A DNA stretch of 64,000 nt from Halorussus halophilus (GTDB lineage: Archaea; Halobacteriota; Halobacteria; Halobacteriales; Haladaptataceae), in NCBI RefSeq assembly GCF_008831545.1, contig NZ_CP044523.1:62001-126000 (forward strand), given 5' to 3'. Position numbers and translations under genes: made by a program. Below are positions 53,675 to 63,003 of this stretch, in pieces (positions within the stretch are counted from its first letter, which is position 1; each line of letters opens with the position of its first letter). Below the pieces are notes generated by a model. It worked only from the letters and a program-made list of their open reading frames with translations. It was not told where the DNA came from and searched no databases.

Positions 53675-54082
53675 ATGGCCGAGACGGACGCGCATTCGAC
53701 GGGCGATTCGACGCTTCTCTCCCGACTCGAACCGGGACTGCTCGTCGCCGTCGGTGGATTCGCCGGAGCGATTTCTCGCTACGGGGTCGCAGTCGTTCTC
53801 CCTGGTGGCTTCCCGTGGGGGACGCTCGCGGTCAACGTCGTCGGGAGTTTCGTGCTCGGCGTCCTGTTGTACGAAGCCCGCTTGCTCGGCCTGCTCAGCG
53901 AGAAGACGCGCCTCGTTCTCGGAACTGGCTTTCTGTCGTCGTTCACCACCTACAGCACGTTCGCGGTCCAGACTGTCGCACTCTCCCCGACGATGGCAGT
54001 CGCGAACGTCGCCGCGAACTACGTCCTCGGATTCGCGGCTGTCCTCGCTGGTCGCGCGGCAGTTCGGAGGGCCAACAGATGA
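53675..54082 (+). CDS. crcB: Fluoride export channel subunit, first copy
   Basis: 135 residues with four membrane helices. GGFAGAISRYGV, PWGTLAVNVVGSFVLGVLL and GTGFLSSFTTYSTF are CrcB/Fluc signatures; the central Asn and the Phe/Ser residues line the fluoride pore. Its stop overlaps the start of a second crcB gene, so the channel is likely a heterodimer of the two. No fluoride riboswitch is recognisable upstream. Confidence 0.93.
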   Translation: MAETDAHSTGDSTLLSRLEPGLLVAVGGFAGAISRYGVAVVLPGGFPWGTLAVNVVGSFVLGVLLYEARLLGLLSEKTRLVLGTGFLSSFTTYSTFAVQTVALSPTMAVANVAANYVLGFAAVLAGRAAVRRANR

Positions 54083-54426
54083 ACCCGTTCGTGTTCGTCG
54101 GTGTTGGTGGTGTTCTCGGCGCACTCTCGCGCTACGCAGTCGGCGAGTGGCTGCCCGGAGAACGTCGGGACGTACTCGTAGTGAACGTCCTCGGAAGCTT
54201 CGCGCTCGGTGCGCTCACCGTGGGATTCGCCGATGGTGCCACACTGTTGACGACGTTCGGCACGGGCTTCTGTGGGGCTTTCACCACGTTTTCGAGCTTC
54301 GCCGTCGAGACGGTTCAGTTGTACGAGCGCGGCGAGAAACGGGCCGCAGTCGGCAACGCCGCAGTGAATCTGTTCGGGGCACTCGTGGGTGTCGTGCTGG
54401 GAGCTAGTGCCGTTGCCCAACTCTGA
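54079..54426 (+). CDS. crcB: Fluoride export channel subunit, second copy
   Basis: 115 residues from the ATG overlapping the first copy by four bases. GGVLGALSRYAVGEWLPG, LVVNVLGSFALG and GTGFCGAFTTFSSFAVE are the same family motifs. Paired crcB genes usually encode the two halves of a dual-topology channel with opposite orientation in the membrane. Confidence 0.93.
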   Translation: MNPFVFVGVGGVLGALSRYAVGEWLPGERRDVLVVNVLGSFALGALTVGFADGATLLTTFGTGFCGAFTTFSSFAVETVQLYERGEKRAAVGNAAVNLFGALVGVVLGASAVAQL

Positions 54427-54636
54427 GAACGGGATTCGGGGAACGGTTGGAACGGCGCTCTGACCGTATTTAAACTTGAAGTGCTGGACGGGTCAAGGTG
54501 TGCTATTATCTAGCTCACTTCGCGCTCTCACAGACGTACGAACCGAAGAATCACTTCCGTATAACGCGGTAACGTTATGGTTAGCTTAGTGTTATTGTTG
54601 TGGGACGTATGTATTCACGTGCGGAGGGGGCCAGTG

Positions 54637-55122
54637 ATGACGACAACCGACACGACCGACCCGACGGATAGCGACCGATCGACGGCCGAAACCGACGACA
54701 CGCGAGCGGGGGACTCGCGCCGTTCGTTCCTGAAGACAGGTGCACTCGCGGCCGGTGGACTCGCTCTCGGGGCTTCGAGCACAGACATTGGGGCCGCACA
54801 GAACGCTCAACAAGCGTTAGTGTACGCCTACGAGTACCACCCTGCGACGAACTTCCGAGTCGAGGACGAACTCCCGGCAGCGACGACGGTTCGACTGCTC
54901 CGTCTCCCGGGTGGGAACACGGTTCCGGAAATCAGCCAGCCAGACGACTACAACGGATACGTCATTCGATACGAGATGGGGAATCCACGCGCGGCGATTT
55001 CGACGTTTCTGTTCACGCGACGAAACCTACAGCGTGACCAGCGATACCGACTCTCGGCGTCCGCCCAAGTGTTCAGTAGCGAACTGAACGTTCTGGGAGC
55101 GACGTTCCGCCGCCGCAACTGA
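54637..55122 (+). CDS. Tat-exported protein of unknown function
   Basis: 161 residues from the ATG at 54637, preceded by GGAGG at 54622-54626. The acidic leader runs to residue 27; the Tat motif SRRSFLKTGALAAGGLALGA covers about 28-47, with likely cleavage after GAAQ. The mature 110 residues look like an all-beta domain (ALVYAYEYHPATNFRVEDEL, RLLRLPGGNTVPE, QRYRLSASAQVFSSELNVLG). T-rich CTCTTTTTGG about 45 bases after the stop may terminate it. No family is recognised. Confidence 0.75.
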   Translation: MTTTDTTDPTDSDRSTAETDDTRAGDSRRSFLKTGALAAGGLALGASSTDIGAAQNAQQALVYAYEYHPATNFRVEDELPAATTVRLLRLPGGNTVPEISQPDDYNGYVIRYEMGNPRAAISTFLFTRRNLQRDQRYRLSASAQVFSSELNVLGATFRRRN

Positions 55123-55217
55123 GTCCGCGAACGACTGTCGTTCGACTCCGACGTGTTTGCCGCTCTTTTTGGTAGAATTGTAGGTGGAAACGTCTCGCTC
55201 GTGAGTTCGCGTCAGCA

Positions 55218-55236
55218 GAAAGCGCCCGGAGCGGGA
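55218..55236 (-). repeat. Partial third copy of the tRNA-Asp 3' end
   Basis: GAAAGCGCCCGGAGCGGGA is identical to the flank and 3' end of the tRNA-Asp at 56093. It stands free of any tRNA, 107 bases left of the first intact tRNA-Asp. Confidence 0.65.
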
Positions 55237-55342
55237 GTGAGCAGACCGCAGGTCTGCGAACGCCGAGCGTCTTTCGGAATTTGAACCGGACTCAGACATG
55301 CTCGCAGGCAAGCCTGCTCGCAGTGTAGTTCGCGGAAAAGTA

Positions 55343-55415
55343 CGCCCGGAGCGGGATTTGAACCCGCGTCACAACCGTGACAGGGTTGTATGATGGGCCA
55401 CTACACCATCCGGGC
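55343..55415 (-). tRNA. tRNA-Asp (GUC), copy 1
   Basis: Minus strand: acceptor GCCCGGA pairs with TCCGGGC, discriminator G. Anticodon stem CAACC/GGTTG encloses loop CTGTCAC, anticodon GTC. A TTAATAAG promoter lies about 30 bases upstream. Identical over 73 bases to copy 2. Confidence 0.95.
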
Positions 55416-55540
55416 TTTCGAACGCATCTCTTTCTTCTGCCCGGCCTTATTAATGGGTGTCGATTCCCCCGCCGCTTGGTAGGGGTTGGCGAAGGGGATC
55501 GCACTCACGGAATTTTCCCATCGAACTCGTAGTCGCTAGC

Positions 55541-55918
55541 CTAGTTTATTGAGGGATGGTTTATCTTCGAGTCGAAACGCAACTCCATCTTTTGGCTGGT
55601 GGCTTCACCGATACCGACCCAATAGAACGTCCCATTTTCTGGATAGCGTACGAGAAACGCATCTATTTCTTCGTGATAGTTACCCTCCTTCGTCGTCTGA
55701 GAGTGTGTATCGAACCCCATCGTGTTTTCCTTGTTTGACTATCCTGTCTTGCATTGAACCCGATACAAGGTGTTCCCGTCGTCTACTACGAGGTCATATT
55801 TGTCGTTGTCTCCGAAGGGAATCGAGACGCTGTAGCCATATGATATCAACCGCTGAATAGCTCAGGCTTCTGTTTCGCGCCCCTGTCTTTCGTATTGGTT
55901 CCTTTCTCGCGGCGCATC
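55541..55918 (-). pseudogene. Dead PD-(D/E)XK nuclease gene of the group I intron endonuclease type (PDDEXK_5-like)
   Basis: One frame reads RNQYERQGRETEA-stop-AIQRLISYGYSVSI, then PFGDNDKYDLVVDDGNTLYR, VQCKTG-stop-SNKENTMGFDTHSQTTKEGN and YHEEIDAFLVRYPENGTFYW, ending RFDSKINHPSIN. The nuclease core GDNDKYDL...VQCKTG (D and QxK) is intact. The two internal stops (TGA at 55864-55862 and TAG at 55741-55739) each differ from TGG by one base, and related proteins probably have Trp at least at KTGW. The true start is lost. It lies between the duplicated tRNA-Asp genes. Confidence 0.75.
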
Positions 55919-56092
55919 TTGTTCTTTTCTTCCGCGGCGAGTGGCATAAACCGTCTATGACGGCGGCTAGGGTGCCGTAATTACAGTCTCTCGTAGGTTA
56001 TCCACAACCGACTCCGGTTGCTCCCACAGAGGTGGTTTCCGATTGTTCGCACCACAGCAAGCTGGTTGCTCACGAATTGGAATCAGAGAAAG

Positions 56093-56165
56093 CGCCCGGA
56101 GCGGGATTTGAACCCGCGTCACAACCGTGACAGGGTTGTATGATGGGCCACTACACCATCCGGGC
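56093..56165 (-). tRNA. tRNA-Asp (GUC), copy 2
   Basis: Identical to the copy at 55343-55415, including the loop and T-arm; the flanking bases TTCGAACGCAT upstream are also shared. TTAAGT about 35 bases upstream is a possible promoter. Confidence 0.95.
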
Positions 56166-56448
56166 CTTCGAACGCATTCATCCGTTTCCTGCGGGTAGAC
56201 TTAAGACTTCTCAAACGCCATTGGGCTGGGACGTTCAACCGTGGGGGACCGCCACAAACAATATATACCTCGATGAATTGGGTGTCACCAGTGGGCAACC
56301 TCGCCGCGGTTGGCCGGTTCGACTCGGGGTGGGTCGAGTAGTTAGCGGTGCGCAGGCTACTTAGCAAGTCTTAAATCGGAGCGACGGGTAATGCCCTGTA
56401 GTATCTCGTGACAGCCATTTCTCCCTCTAGCCAGAGACCAGCCCACAC

Positions 56449-56676
56449 ATGGTAGACGTAAGCCAACACAACATGGTTCCGGACCACAGCGTCGTCGACG
56501 ACGAGGAGTTAGACGGCGTTTTGGAGGAGTACAACATCAAAGAAACCGACCTGCCGAAGATCAAGCGAACCGACTCGGCGCTCCCAGACGACGCCGAGGT
56601 CGGTGACGTAATCAAGATCGTGCGCGACTCACGAACGACAGACAGCGCGACCGTATACCGACTCGTCGTAGAATAA
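56449..56676 (+). CDS. rpoH: DNA-directed RNA polymerase subunit H (Rpb5-like)
   Basis: 75 residues. [35 protein letters not shown] and [14 protein letters not shown] are characteristic of archaeal RpoH, which sits in the polymerase jaw. It is the first gene of the operon. A CTTAAAT element near 56371 may be the promoter, leaving a leader of about 50-80 bases. Confidence 0.96.
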   Translation: MVDVSQHNMVPDHSVVDDEELDGVLEEYNIKETDLPKIKRTDSALPDDAEVGDVIKIVRDSRTTDSATVYRLVVE

Positions 56677-58241
56677 TGAACAGGGAAAACAGACGCGCCA
56701 TCTCGCGGGAGTATTTCTCGAAAGAACGCCTCGCAGAGCACCACTACCGCTCGTTCAACAGCTTCCTGCTCCGCGGCATGCAGGAGGTCGTCAGCGAGAA
56801 AGGCACCATCGACACGGACATCGGCGACAAAGAAGACGAAGAGCCGGTCCACGTCGAACTCGGTGACGTTCGCGTGGTCACACCGCGTGTGCGAGAAGCA
56901 GACGGCAGTGAAGAACTGCTGTACCCACAGGAGGCTCGCCTCCGCAACATCACCTACTCCGCACCGGTGTTCATGGAGATGAGCATCGTCAAAGGAGAGG
57001 GTGAAGACGAGCGAGTCGTGGACAGCACTGAGACCAAGGTGGGCCGGATGCCCATCATGGTCGGTTCCGAGAAGTGTAACATCGCGGGCTTCTCCGACGA
57101 GGAGCTCATCGACATCGGCGAAGACCCCGCCGACCCCGGCGGCTACTTCATAGTCAACGGCTCCGAGCGAGTCCTGATGACGAGCGAAGACCTCGCGCCG
57201 AACAAGATTCTCGCCGAGTACGACACGAAGTACGGCGACGAGATTCAGGTCGCGAAGACGTTCAGCCAGCGCCGTGGCTACCGTGCCCTCGTGCTGGTCG
57301 AGCGAACCCGTGACGGTCTGCTCGAAGTGTCGTTCCCCAGCGTTTCGGGGAGCGTCAACTTCGTCACGCTCGTCCGCGCGCTCGGTCTCGAATCCGACGA
57401 AGAGATCGTCCACCGCGTCTCCGACGACCCGGAAATCGTGAAGTTCATGCTCGAAAACTTGGAGGCCGCCGACGTGCAGACCGAGGAAGAGGCCATCGAG
57501 TCTCTCGGGAAGCGTGTCGCCTCCGGGCAGGGCAAGAACTACCAGCTGAAACGCGCCAACTACGTCATCGACCGATACCTCCTGCCGCACCTCCACGAGG
57601 ACGGCGTCGAGGAAGAGGACGTGCGCATCAACAAGGCGTACTACCTCGCGCGGATGGCCGAGGCGTGTTTCGAACTGGCGCTCCAGCGCCGCGAAGCAGA
57701 CGACAAGGACCACTACGCGAACAAGCGACTCAAGGTCAGCGGCGACCTGATGAAGGACCTGTTCCGTACCGCGCTGAACAAGCTGGCGCGCGACGTGAAG
57801 TACCAGCTCGAACGTGCGAACATGCGTAACCGGCAGTTGTCCGTGAACACCGTCGTTCGATCGGACGTGCTGACCGAGCGACTGGAACACCCGATTGCGA
57901 CCGGTAACTGGGTCGGCGGCCGTTCCGGCGTCTCCCAGTTGGTGGACCGCACGGACTTCATGGGTGTCCTGTCGCACCTGCGCCGACTGCGCTCGCCGCT
58001 ATCGCGCAGTCAGCCTCACTTCGAAGCGCGGGACCTCCACGCGACCCAGTGGGGTCGCATCTGCCCCTCCGAGACCCCGGAGGGACCGAACTGTGGTCTG
58101 GTGAAGAACTTCGCGCAGGCGATGGAACTCTCCCAGAACATCGAGGACGAACAGGGCCTGAAACGAGAACTGGCGTCGATGGGTGTCGAAGGTATCCCCG
58201 GCATCGAGGGCGTCGATTCCACCGCATCCGCGGACGACTAA
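56676..58241 (+). CDS. rpoB2: DNA-directed RNA polymerase subunit B''
   Basis: 521 residues: the N-terminal half of the beta subunit, with the lobe and protrusion domains. NREYF-like REYFSKERLAEHHYRSFNSF at the start, GYFIVNGSERVLMTSEDLAPN near 155 and RWGRICPSETPEGPNCGLVKN-like THLCPSE block (TQWGRICPSETPEGPNCGL) near 455 are conserved. Its ATG shares one base with the rpoH stop. The B subunit is split here, as is normal in haloarchaea and many methanogens. Confidence 0.96.
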   Translation: MNRENRRAISREYFSKERLAEHHYRSFNSFLLRGMQEVVSEKGTIDTDIGDKEDEEPVHVELGDVRVVTPRVREADGSEELLYPQEARLRNITYSAPVFMEMSIVKGEGEDERVVDSTETKVGRMPIMVGSEKCNIAGFSDEELIDIGEDPADPGGYFIVNGSERVLMTSEDLAPNKILAEYDTKYGDEIQVAKTFSQRRGYRALVLVERTRDGLLEVSFPSVSGSVNFVTLVRALGLESDEEIVHRVSDDPEIVKFMLENLEAADVQTEEEAIESLGKRVASGQGKNYQLKRANYVIDRYLLPHLHEDGVEEEDVRINKAYYLARMAEACFELALQRREADDKDHYANKRLKVSGDLMKDLFRTALNKLARDVKYQLERANMRNRQLSVNTVVRSDVLTERLEHPIATGNWVGGRSGVSQLVDRTDFMGVLSHLRRLRSPLSRSQPHFEARDLHATQWGRICPSETPEGPNCGLVKNFAQAMELSQNIEDEQGLKRELASMGVEGIPGIEGVDSTASADD

Positions 58242-58244
58242 GCC

Positions 58245-60071
58245 ATGAGTCAGGGACGAGAAGCGAAAGTGTACGTCAACGGTAGTTTGGTCGGGACGCA
58301 TCCCGACCCCGAACAGCTCGCAGAACAAGTACGTGCGGCGCGCCGACGCGGCGACGTCTCCGAGATGGTCAACGTCTCGGTCAAAGAGCGCACGGCCGAG
58401 GTCATCATCAACGCCGACGCAGGACGCGCTCGCCGACCTCTCCTCGTCATCGAGAACGGGGAAGCCCTCATCACCGACGAGGAGATAGAGGCCGTGAAAA
58501 ACGACGACCTCGAATTCGAGGACCTCGTCGAACGCGGTAAGGTCGAGTTCATCGACGCCGAAGAGGAAGAGGACATCTACGTCGCGGTCAACCGCGACGA
58601 ACTCAACGAGGACCACACGCACCTCGAAGTGGACCCACAGCTCATCTTCGGTATCGGTGCGGGGATGATTCCGTACCCAGAACACAACGCCTCGCCGCGT
58701 ATTACGATGGGTTCGGGGATGATCAAGCAGTCGCTCGGCCTGCCCGCGGCGAACTACCGCATTCGCCCGGACACGCGCCAGCACCTGCTGCACTACCCAC
58801 AGCTCTCGATGGTCAAGACCCAGACCACCGAGCAGATCGGCTACGACGACCGTCCGGCCGCCCAGAACTTCACGGTCGCGGTCATGTCCTACGAAGGGTT
58901 CAACATCGAGGACGCGCTCGTCATGAACAAAGGGTCGGTCGAGCGCGCACTCGCCCGTTCACACTTCTTCCGAACGTACGAGGGCGAGGAACGACGCTAC
59001 CCCGGCGGTCAGGAAGACCGCTTCGAGATTCCGTCCGACGACGTGCGCGGCGCACGCGGCGAAGACGCCTACACGCATCTGGACGAAGACGGCCTCGTCA
59101 ACCCCGAGACGCAGGTGGACGAGAACTCGGTCCTGCTGGGCAAGACCAGTCCGCCCCGGTTCCTCGAAGAACCGGACGACATGGGTGGTCTCTCCCCGCA
59201 GAAACGACGCGAAACGTCGGTCACGATGCGCTCGGGCGAATCCGGCGTCGTGGACACCGTCACGCTCATGGAGGGCGAAGACGGTTCGAAGCTCTCGAAG
59301 GTCTCCGTTCGTGACGAGCGGATTCCGGAACTCGGCGACAAGTTCGCATCTCGGCACGGTCAGAAGGGTGTCGTCGGTCACATCGCACCCCAGGAAGACA
59401 TGCCCTTCACCGAACAGGGCGTCGTGCCGGACCTCATCGTCAACCCGCACGCGCTTCCGTCCCGGATGACGGTCGGCCACGTTCTCGAAATGATCGGCGG
59501 GAAGGTCGGCGCGCTGGAAGGCCGCCGCGTTGACGGCACCGCCTTCACCGGCGAGAACGAGGACGAACTCCGCGACGGACTCGAAGAGCAGGGCTTCAAG
59601 TCCTCTGGCAAGGAGATCATGTACTCCGGCGTCACCGGGGAGAAAATCGAGGCCGAAATCTTCCTCGGCACGATTTTCTACCAGAAGCTCTACCACATGG
59701 TCTCGAACAAGCTGCACGCCCGTTCGCGCGGTCCCGTGCAGGTGCTCACCCGACAGCCCACGGAAGGTCGCGCCCGCGAGGGTGGTCTCCGTGTGGGTGA
59801 GATGGAACGCGACGTTCTCATCGGCCACGGTGCGGCGCTCACGCTCAAGGAGCGTCTGCTGGACGAGTCCGACCGCGAGTGGATCTACGTCTGTGCCAAC
59901 TGTGGCATGAGCGCAGTCGAGAACGTCGAGCAGAACCGCGTCTACTGTCCGAACTGTGACGAGGAGACGGACATCCACGAGATAGAGATGTCCTACGCGT
60001 TCAAGCTCCTGCTCGACGAGATGAAGGCACTCGGTATCGCTCCGCGACTGGAACTGGAGGACGCAGTCTAA
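58245..60071 (+). CDS. rpoB1: DNA-directed RNA polymerase subunit B'
   Basis: 608 residues: the C-terminal half of the beta subunit, with hybrid-binding and wall domains. [20 protein letters not shown] near 143, [20 protein letters not shown] near 207, [15 protein letters not shown] near 365 and the zinc-binding [10 protein letters not shown]...YCPNCDE near 550 are diagnostic. It follows rpoB2 after three bases. Confidence 0.97.
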   Translation: MSQGREAKVYVNGSLVGTHPDPEQLAEQVRAARRRGDVSEMVNVSVKERTAEVIINADAGRARRPLLVIENGEALITDEEIEAVKNDDLEFEDLVERGKVEFIDAEEEEDIYVAVNRDELNEDHTHLEVDPQLIFGIGAGMIPYPEHNASPRITMGSGMIKQSLGLPAANYRIRPDTRQHLLHYPQLSMVKTQTTEQIGYDDRPAAQNFTVAVMSYEGFNIEDALVMNKGSVERALARSHFFRTYEGEERRYPGGQEDRFEIPSDDVRGARGEDAYTHLDEDGLVNPETQVDENSVLLGKTSPPRFLEEPDDMGGLSPQKRRETSVTMRSGESGVVDTVTLMEGEDGSKLSKVSVRDERIPELGDKFASRHGQKGVVGHIAPQEDMPFTEQGVVPDLIVNPHALPSRMTVGHVLEMIGGKVGALEGRRVDGTAFTGENEDELRDGLEEQGFKSSGKEIMYSGVTGEKIEAEIFLGTIFYQKLYHMVSNKLHARSRGPVQVLTRQPTEGRAREGGLRVGEMERDVLIGHGAALTLKERLLDESDREWIYVCANCGMSAVENVEQNRVYCPNCDEETDIHEIEMSYAFKLLLDEMKALGIAPRLELEDAV

Positions 60072-60072
60072 C

Positions 60073-62997
60073 ATGTCAACAGGACAAACACCAAAGGAGA
60101 TCGGCGAGATTAGCTTCGGGCTGATGGACCCCGAAGAGTACCGCGAGATGTCGGCGACGAAGATCATCACGGCCGACACCTACGACGACGACGGCTTCCC
60201 AATCGACATGGGCCTGATGGACCCGCGACTGGGCGTCATCGACCCCGGACTGGAGTGCAAGACGTGCGGGAAGCACTCGGGGTCGTGCAACGGTCACTTC
60301 GGCCACATCGAACTCGCCGCACCCGTTATCCACGTCGGGTTCACGAAGCTCATTCGCCGACTGCTCCGTGGTACCTGCCGCAACTGCTCGAAGCTGCTAC
60401 TCACCGAGGAGGAGAAGGAGAAGTACGAGGGCAGTCTCAAGCGCACGAAGGAACTCGGACAGGACATCAACGACGTGACGAAGTCCGCTATCCGAGAGGC
60501 CCGAAAGAAGGACCGCTGTCCCTACTGTGGCGAGGTCCAGTACGACATCAACCACGAGAAGCCGACGACCTACTACGAGGTCCAGCAGGTCCTCACCAGC
60601 GAGTACTCCGAGCAAATTGCCGCCGCGATGCAGGGCAAGAGCGAGGACGAGGAAGAAGAGGCCGAACCTATCTCGCCGCCCGAACTCGCCGAGAAGTCCG
60701 GACTGGACATCTCGCGGGTCAACGAGATTCTCTCCGGCGAGTTCCGGCCACGCGAGTCCGACCGCAAGGCCATCGAGAAGGCGTTGGACATCGACCTCAC
60801 CGAGGAGGACATGAACAAGCTGATGCCCAGCGACATCCGGGACTGGTTCGAGGACATCCCGGACGACGACATCGCCGCGCTCGGCATCAACCCCGACCGC
60901 TCTCGGCCCGAGTGGATGATTCTGACCGTCCTGCCGGTGCCGCCGGTGACGGCCCGTCCCTCCATCACGCTGGACAACGGCCAGCGTAGTGAGGACGACC
61001 TGACCCACAAACTCGTGGACATCATCCGCATCAACCAGCGGTTCATGGAGAACCGCGAGGCCGGTGCGCCCCAACTCATCATCGAGGACCTCTGGGAACT
61101 GCTCCAGTACCACGTCACCACCTTCATGGACAACGAGATTTCGGGTACGCCGCCCGCCCGACACCGCTCGGGCCGTCCGCTGAAGACGCTCTCACAGCGT
61201 CTCAAGGGTAAGGAAGGTCGCTTCCGTGGCAGTCTGTCCGGGAAGCGCGTGAACTTCTCTGCGCGTACCGTCATTTCGCCGGACCCGACGCTCTCGCTCA
61301 ACGAGGTCGGTGTACCGGAGCGCGTCGCACGTGAGATGACTCAGACGATGAACGTCACCGACCGTACCCTCGAAGACGCTCGTCGCTACGTCGCCAACGG
61401 GCCGGAAGGCCATCCGGGCGCGAACTACGTCAAGCGACCCGACGGCCGCCGTCTCAAGGTGACCGAGAAGAACTGCGAGGAACTGGCGACGAAGGTCGAA
61501 CCCGGTTGGGAAGTCAACCGCCACATGGTGGACGGCGACATCATCATCTTCAACCGCCAGCCGTCGCTCCACCGGATGTCCATCATGGCGCACGAAGTCG
61601 TCGTGATGCCGTACAAGACGTTCCGTCTCAACACCGTCGTCTGCCCGCCGTACAACGCGGACTTCGACGGCGACGAGATGAACATGCACGCCTTGCAGAA
61701 CGAAGAGGCCCGCGCGGAAGCGCGCGTCCTCATGCGCGTGCAGGAACAGATTCTCTCCCCGCGCTTCGGCGAGAACATCATCGGTGCGATTCAGGACCAC
61801 ATCAGCGGGATGTACCTGCTGACCAACGAGAACCCGCAGTTCAACGAGACGCAGGCACTCGACCTCTTGCGGGCGACTCGCATCGACGAACTGCCCGACC
61901 CGTCGGGTCACGAGGACGACGGCGAACCGTACTGGACCGGCCGGGACATCTTCTCGGAACTGCTCCCGAGCGGACTCGACCTCGAATTCACTGGCACGGT
62001 CGGCGAACCGGTCGTCATCGAGGACGGCCAACTGCTCGAAGGCACCATCGCCGAGGACGAAGTCGGCGAGTTCGGTGGCAAAATTGTGGACACCATCACG
62101 AAGGTGTACGGCAACACCCGCTCGCGCGTGTTCATCAACGAAGTCGCCTCGCTGGCGATGCGTTCTATCATGCACTTCGGGTTCTCTATCGCAATCGACG
62201 ACGAGTCGATTCCCCAAGAGGCCCAAGAGCGTATCGACGAAGCGATGGAGAACGCCTACGACCGCGTGCAGGAACTCATCACCACCTACGAGAACGGCGA
62301 CCTCGAATCCCTGCCCGGCCGAACGGTGGACGAGACGCTTGAGATGAAGATTATGCAGACGCTCGGCAAGGCCCGCGACTCCGCGGGTGACATCGCCGAG
62401 GACCACTTCGCCGACGACAACCCGGCCGTCGTCATGGCCGAGTCCGGCGCGCGTGGGTCGATGCTCAACCTGACCCAGATGGCCGGCTGTGTCGGCCAGC
62501 AGGCAGTTCGGGGCGAGCGCATCAACCGCGGCTACGAGGACCGCACGCTGAGCCACTATCAGCCCAACGACCTCTCCGCAGAGGCACACGGCTTCGTGGA
62601 ACACTCCTACACTGGCGGACTGAACCCCCGCGAGTTCTTCTTCCACGCGATGGGTGGCCGCGAGGGCCTCGTGGACACGGCAGTCCGCACTTCCAAGTCC
62701 GGATACCTCCAGCGCCGCCTCATCAACGCGCTGTCGGAACTGGAGACCCAGTACGACGGCACGGTGCGCGACACCAGCGACACCATCGTCCAGTTCGAGT
62801 TCGGCGAGGACGGCACCAGTCCGGTGAAGGTCTCCTCGAACGAGGAACACGACATCGACGTGGACCAGATCGCCGACCGCATCATGGACGAAGAGTTCGA
62901 CAGCGAGCAGCGCAAAGACGAGTTCATCGGCGAGAAGCGACCGCCGACGAACCTCTCGGAATACGCAGACGCCCGCGGGGTCGAAGGAGACGACTAA
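60073..62997 (+). CDS. rpoA1: DNA-directed RNA polymerase subunit A'
   Basis: 974 residues: the N-terminal two thirds of the beta' subunit. The zinc clamp has CKTCGKHSGSCNGHFGHI near 62 and a second CPYCGEV near 153. The active-site magnesium motif NADFDGDEMNMH lies near 530. An acidic insert (GKSEDEEEEAEPISPPELAE, about 195-215) is followed by an HTH-like stretch. It starts one base after rpoB1 ends. Confidence 0.97.
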   Translation: MSTGQTPKEIGEISFGLMDPEEYREMSATKIITADTYDDDGFPIDMGLMDPRLGVIDPGLECKTCGKHSGSCNGHFGHIELAAPVIHVGFTKLIRRLLRGTCRNCSKLLLTEEEKEKYEGSLKRTKELGQDINDVTKSAIREARKKDRCPYCGEVQYDINHEKPTTYYEVQQVLTSEYSEQIAAAMQGKSEDEEEEAEPISPPELAEKSGLDISRVNEILSGEFRPRESDRKAIEKALDIDLTEEDMNKLMPSDIRDWFEDIPDDDIAALGINPDRSRPEWMILTVLPVPPVTARPSITLDNGQRSEDDLTHKLVDIIRINQRFMENREAGAPQLIIEDLWELLQYHVTTFMDNEISGTPPARHRSGRPLKTLSQRLKGKEGRFRGSLSGKRVNFSARTVISPDPTLSLNEVGVPERVAREMTQTMNVTDRTLEDARRYVANGPEGHPGANYVKRPDGRRLKVTEKNCEELATKVEPGWEVNRHMVDGDIIIFNRQPSLHRMSIMAHEVVVMPYKTFRLNTVVCPPYNADFDGDEMNMHALQNEEARAEARVLMRVQEQILSPRFGENIIGAIQDHISGMYLLTNENPQFNETQALDLLRATRIDELPDPSGHEDDGEPYWTGRDIFSELLPSGLDLEFTGTVGEPVVIEDGQLLEGTIAEDEVGEFGGKIVDTITKVYGNTRSRVFINEVASLAMRSIMHFGFSIAIDDESIPQEAQERIDEAMENAYDRVQELITTYENGDLESLPGRTVDETLEMKIMQTLGKARDSAGDIAEDHFADDNPAVVMAESGARGSMLNLTQMAGCVGQQAVRGERINRGYEDRTLSHYQPNDLSAEAHGFVEHSYTGGLNPREFFFHAMGGREGLVDTAVRTSKSGYLQRRLINALSELETQYDGTVRDTSDTIVQFEFGEDGTSPVKVSSNEEHDIDVDQIADRIMDEEFDSEQRKDEFIGEKRPPTNLSEYADARGVEGDD

Positions 62998-63003
62998 GCA
63001 ACC

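Noticed and set aside
55541-55918. Reading the in-frame TAG as pyrrolysine
   Set aside because: A second stop (TGA) interrupts the same gene and both are one base from TGG, so nonsense mutation is simpler; no pyl genes are in the window.
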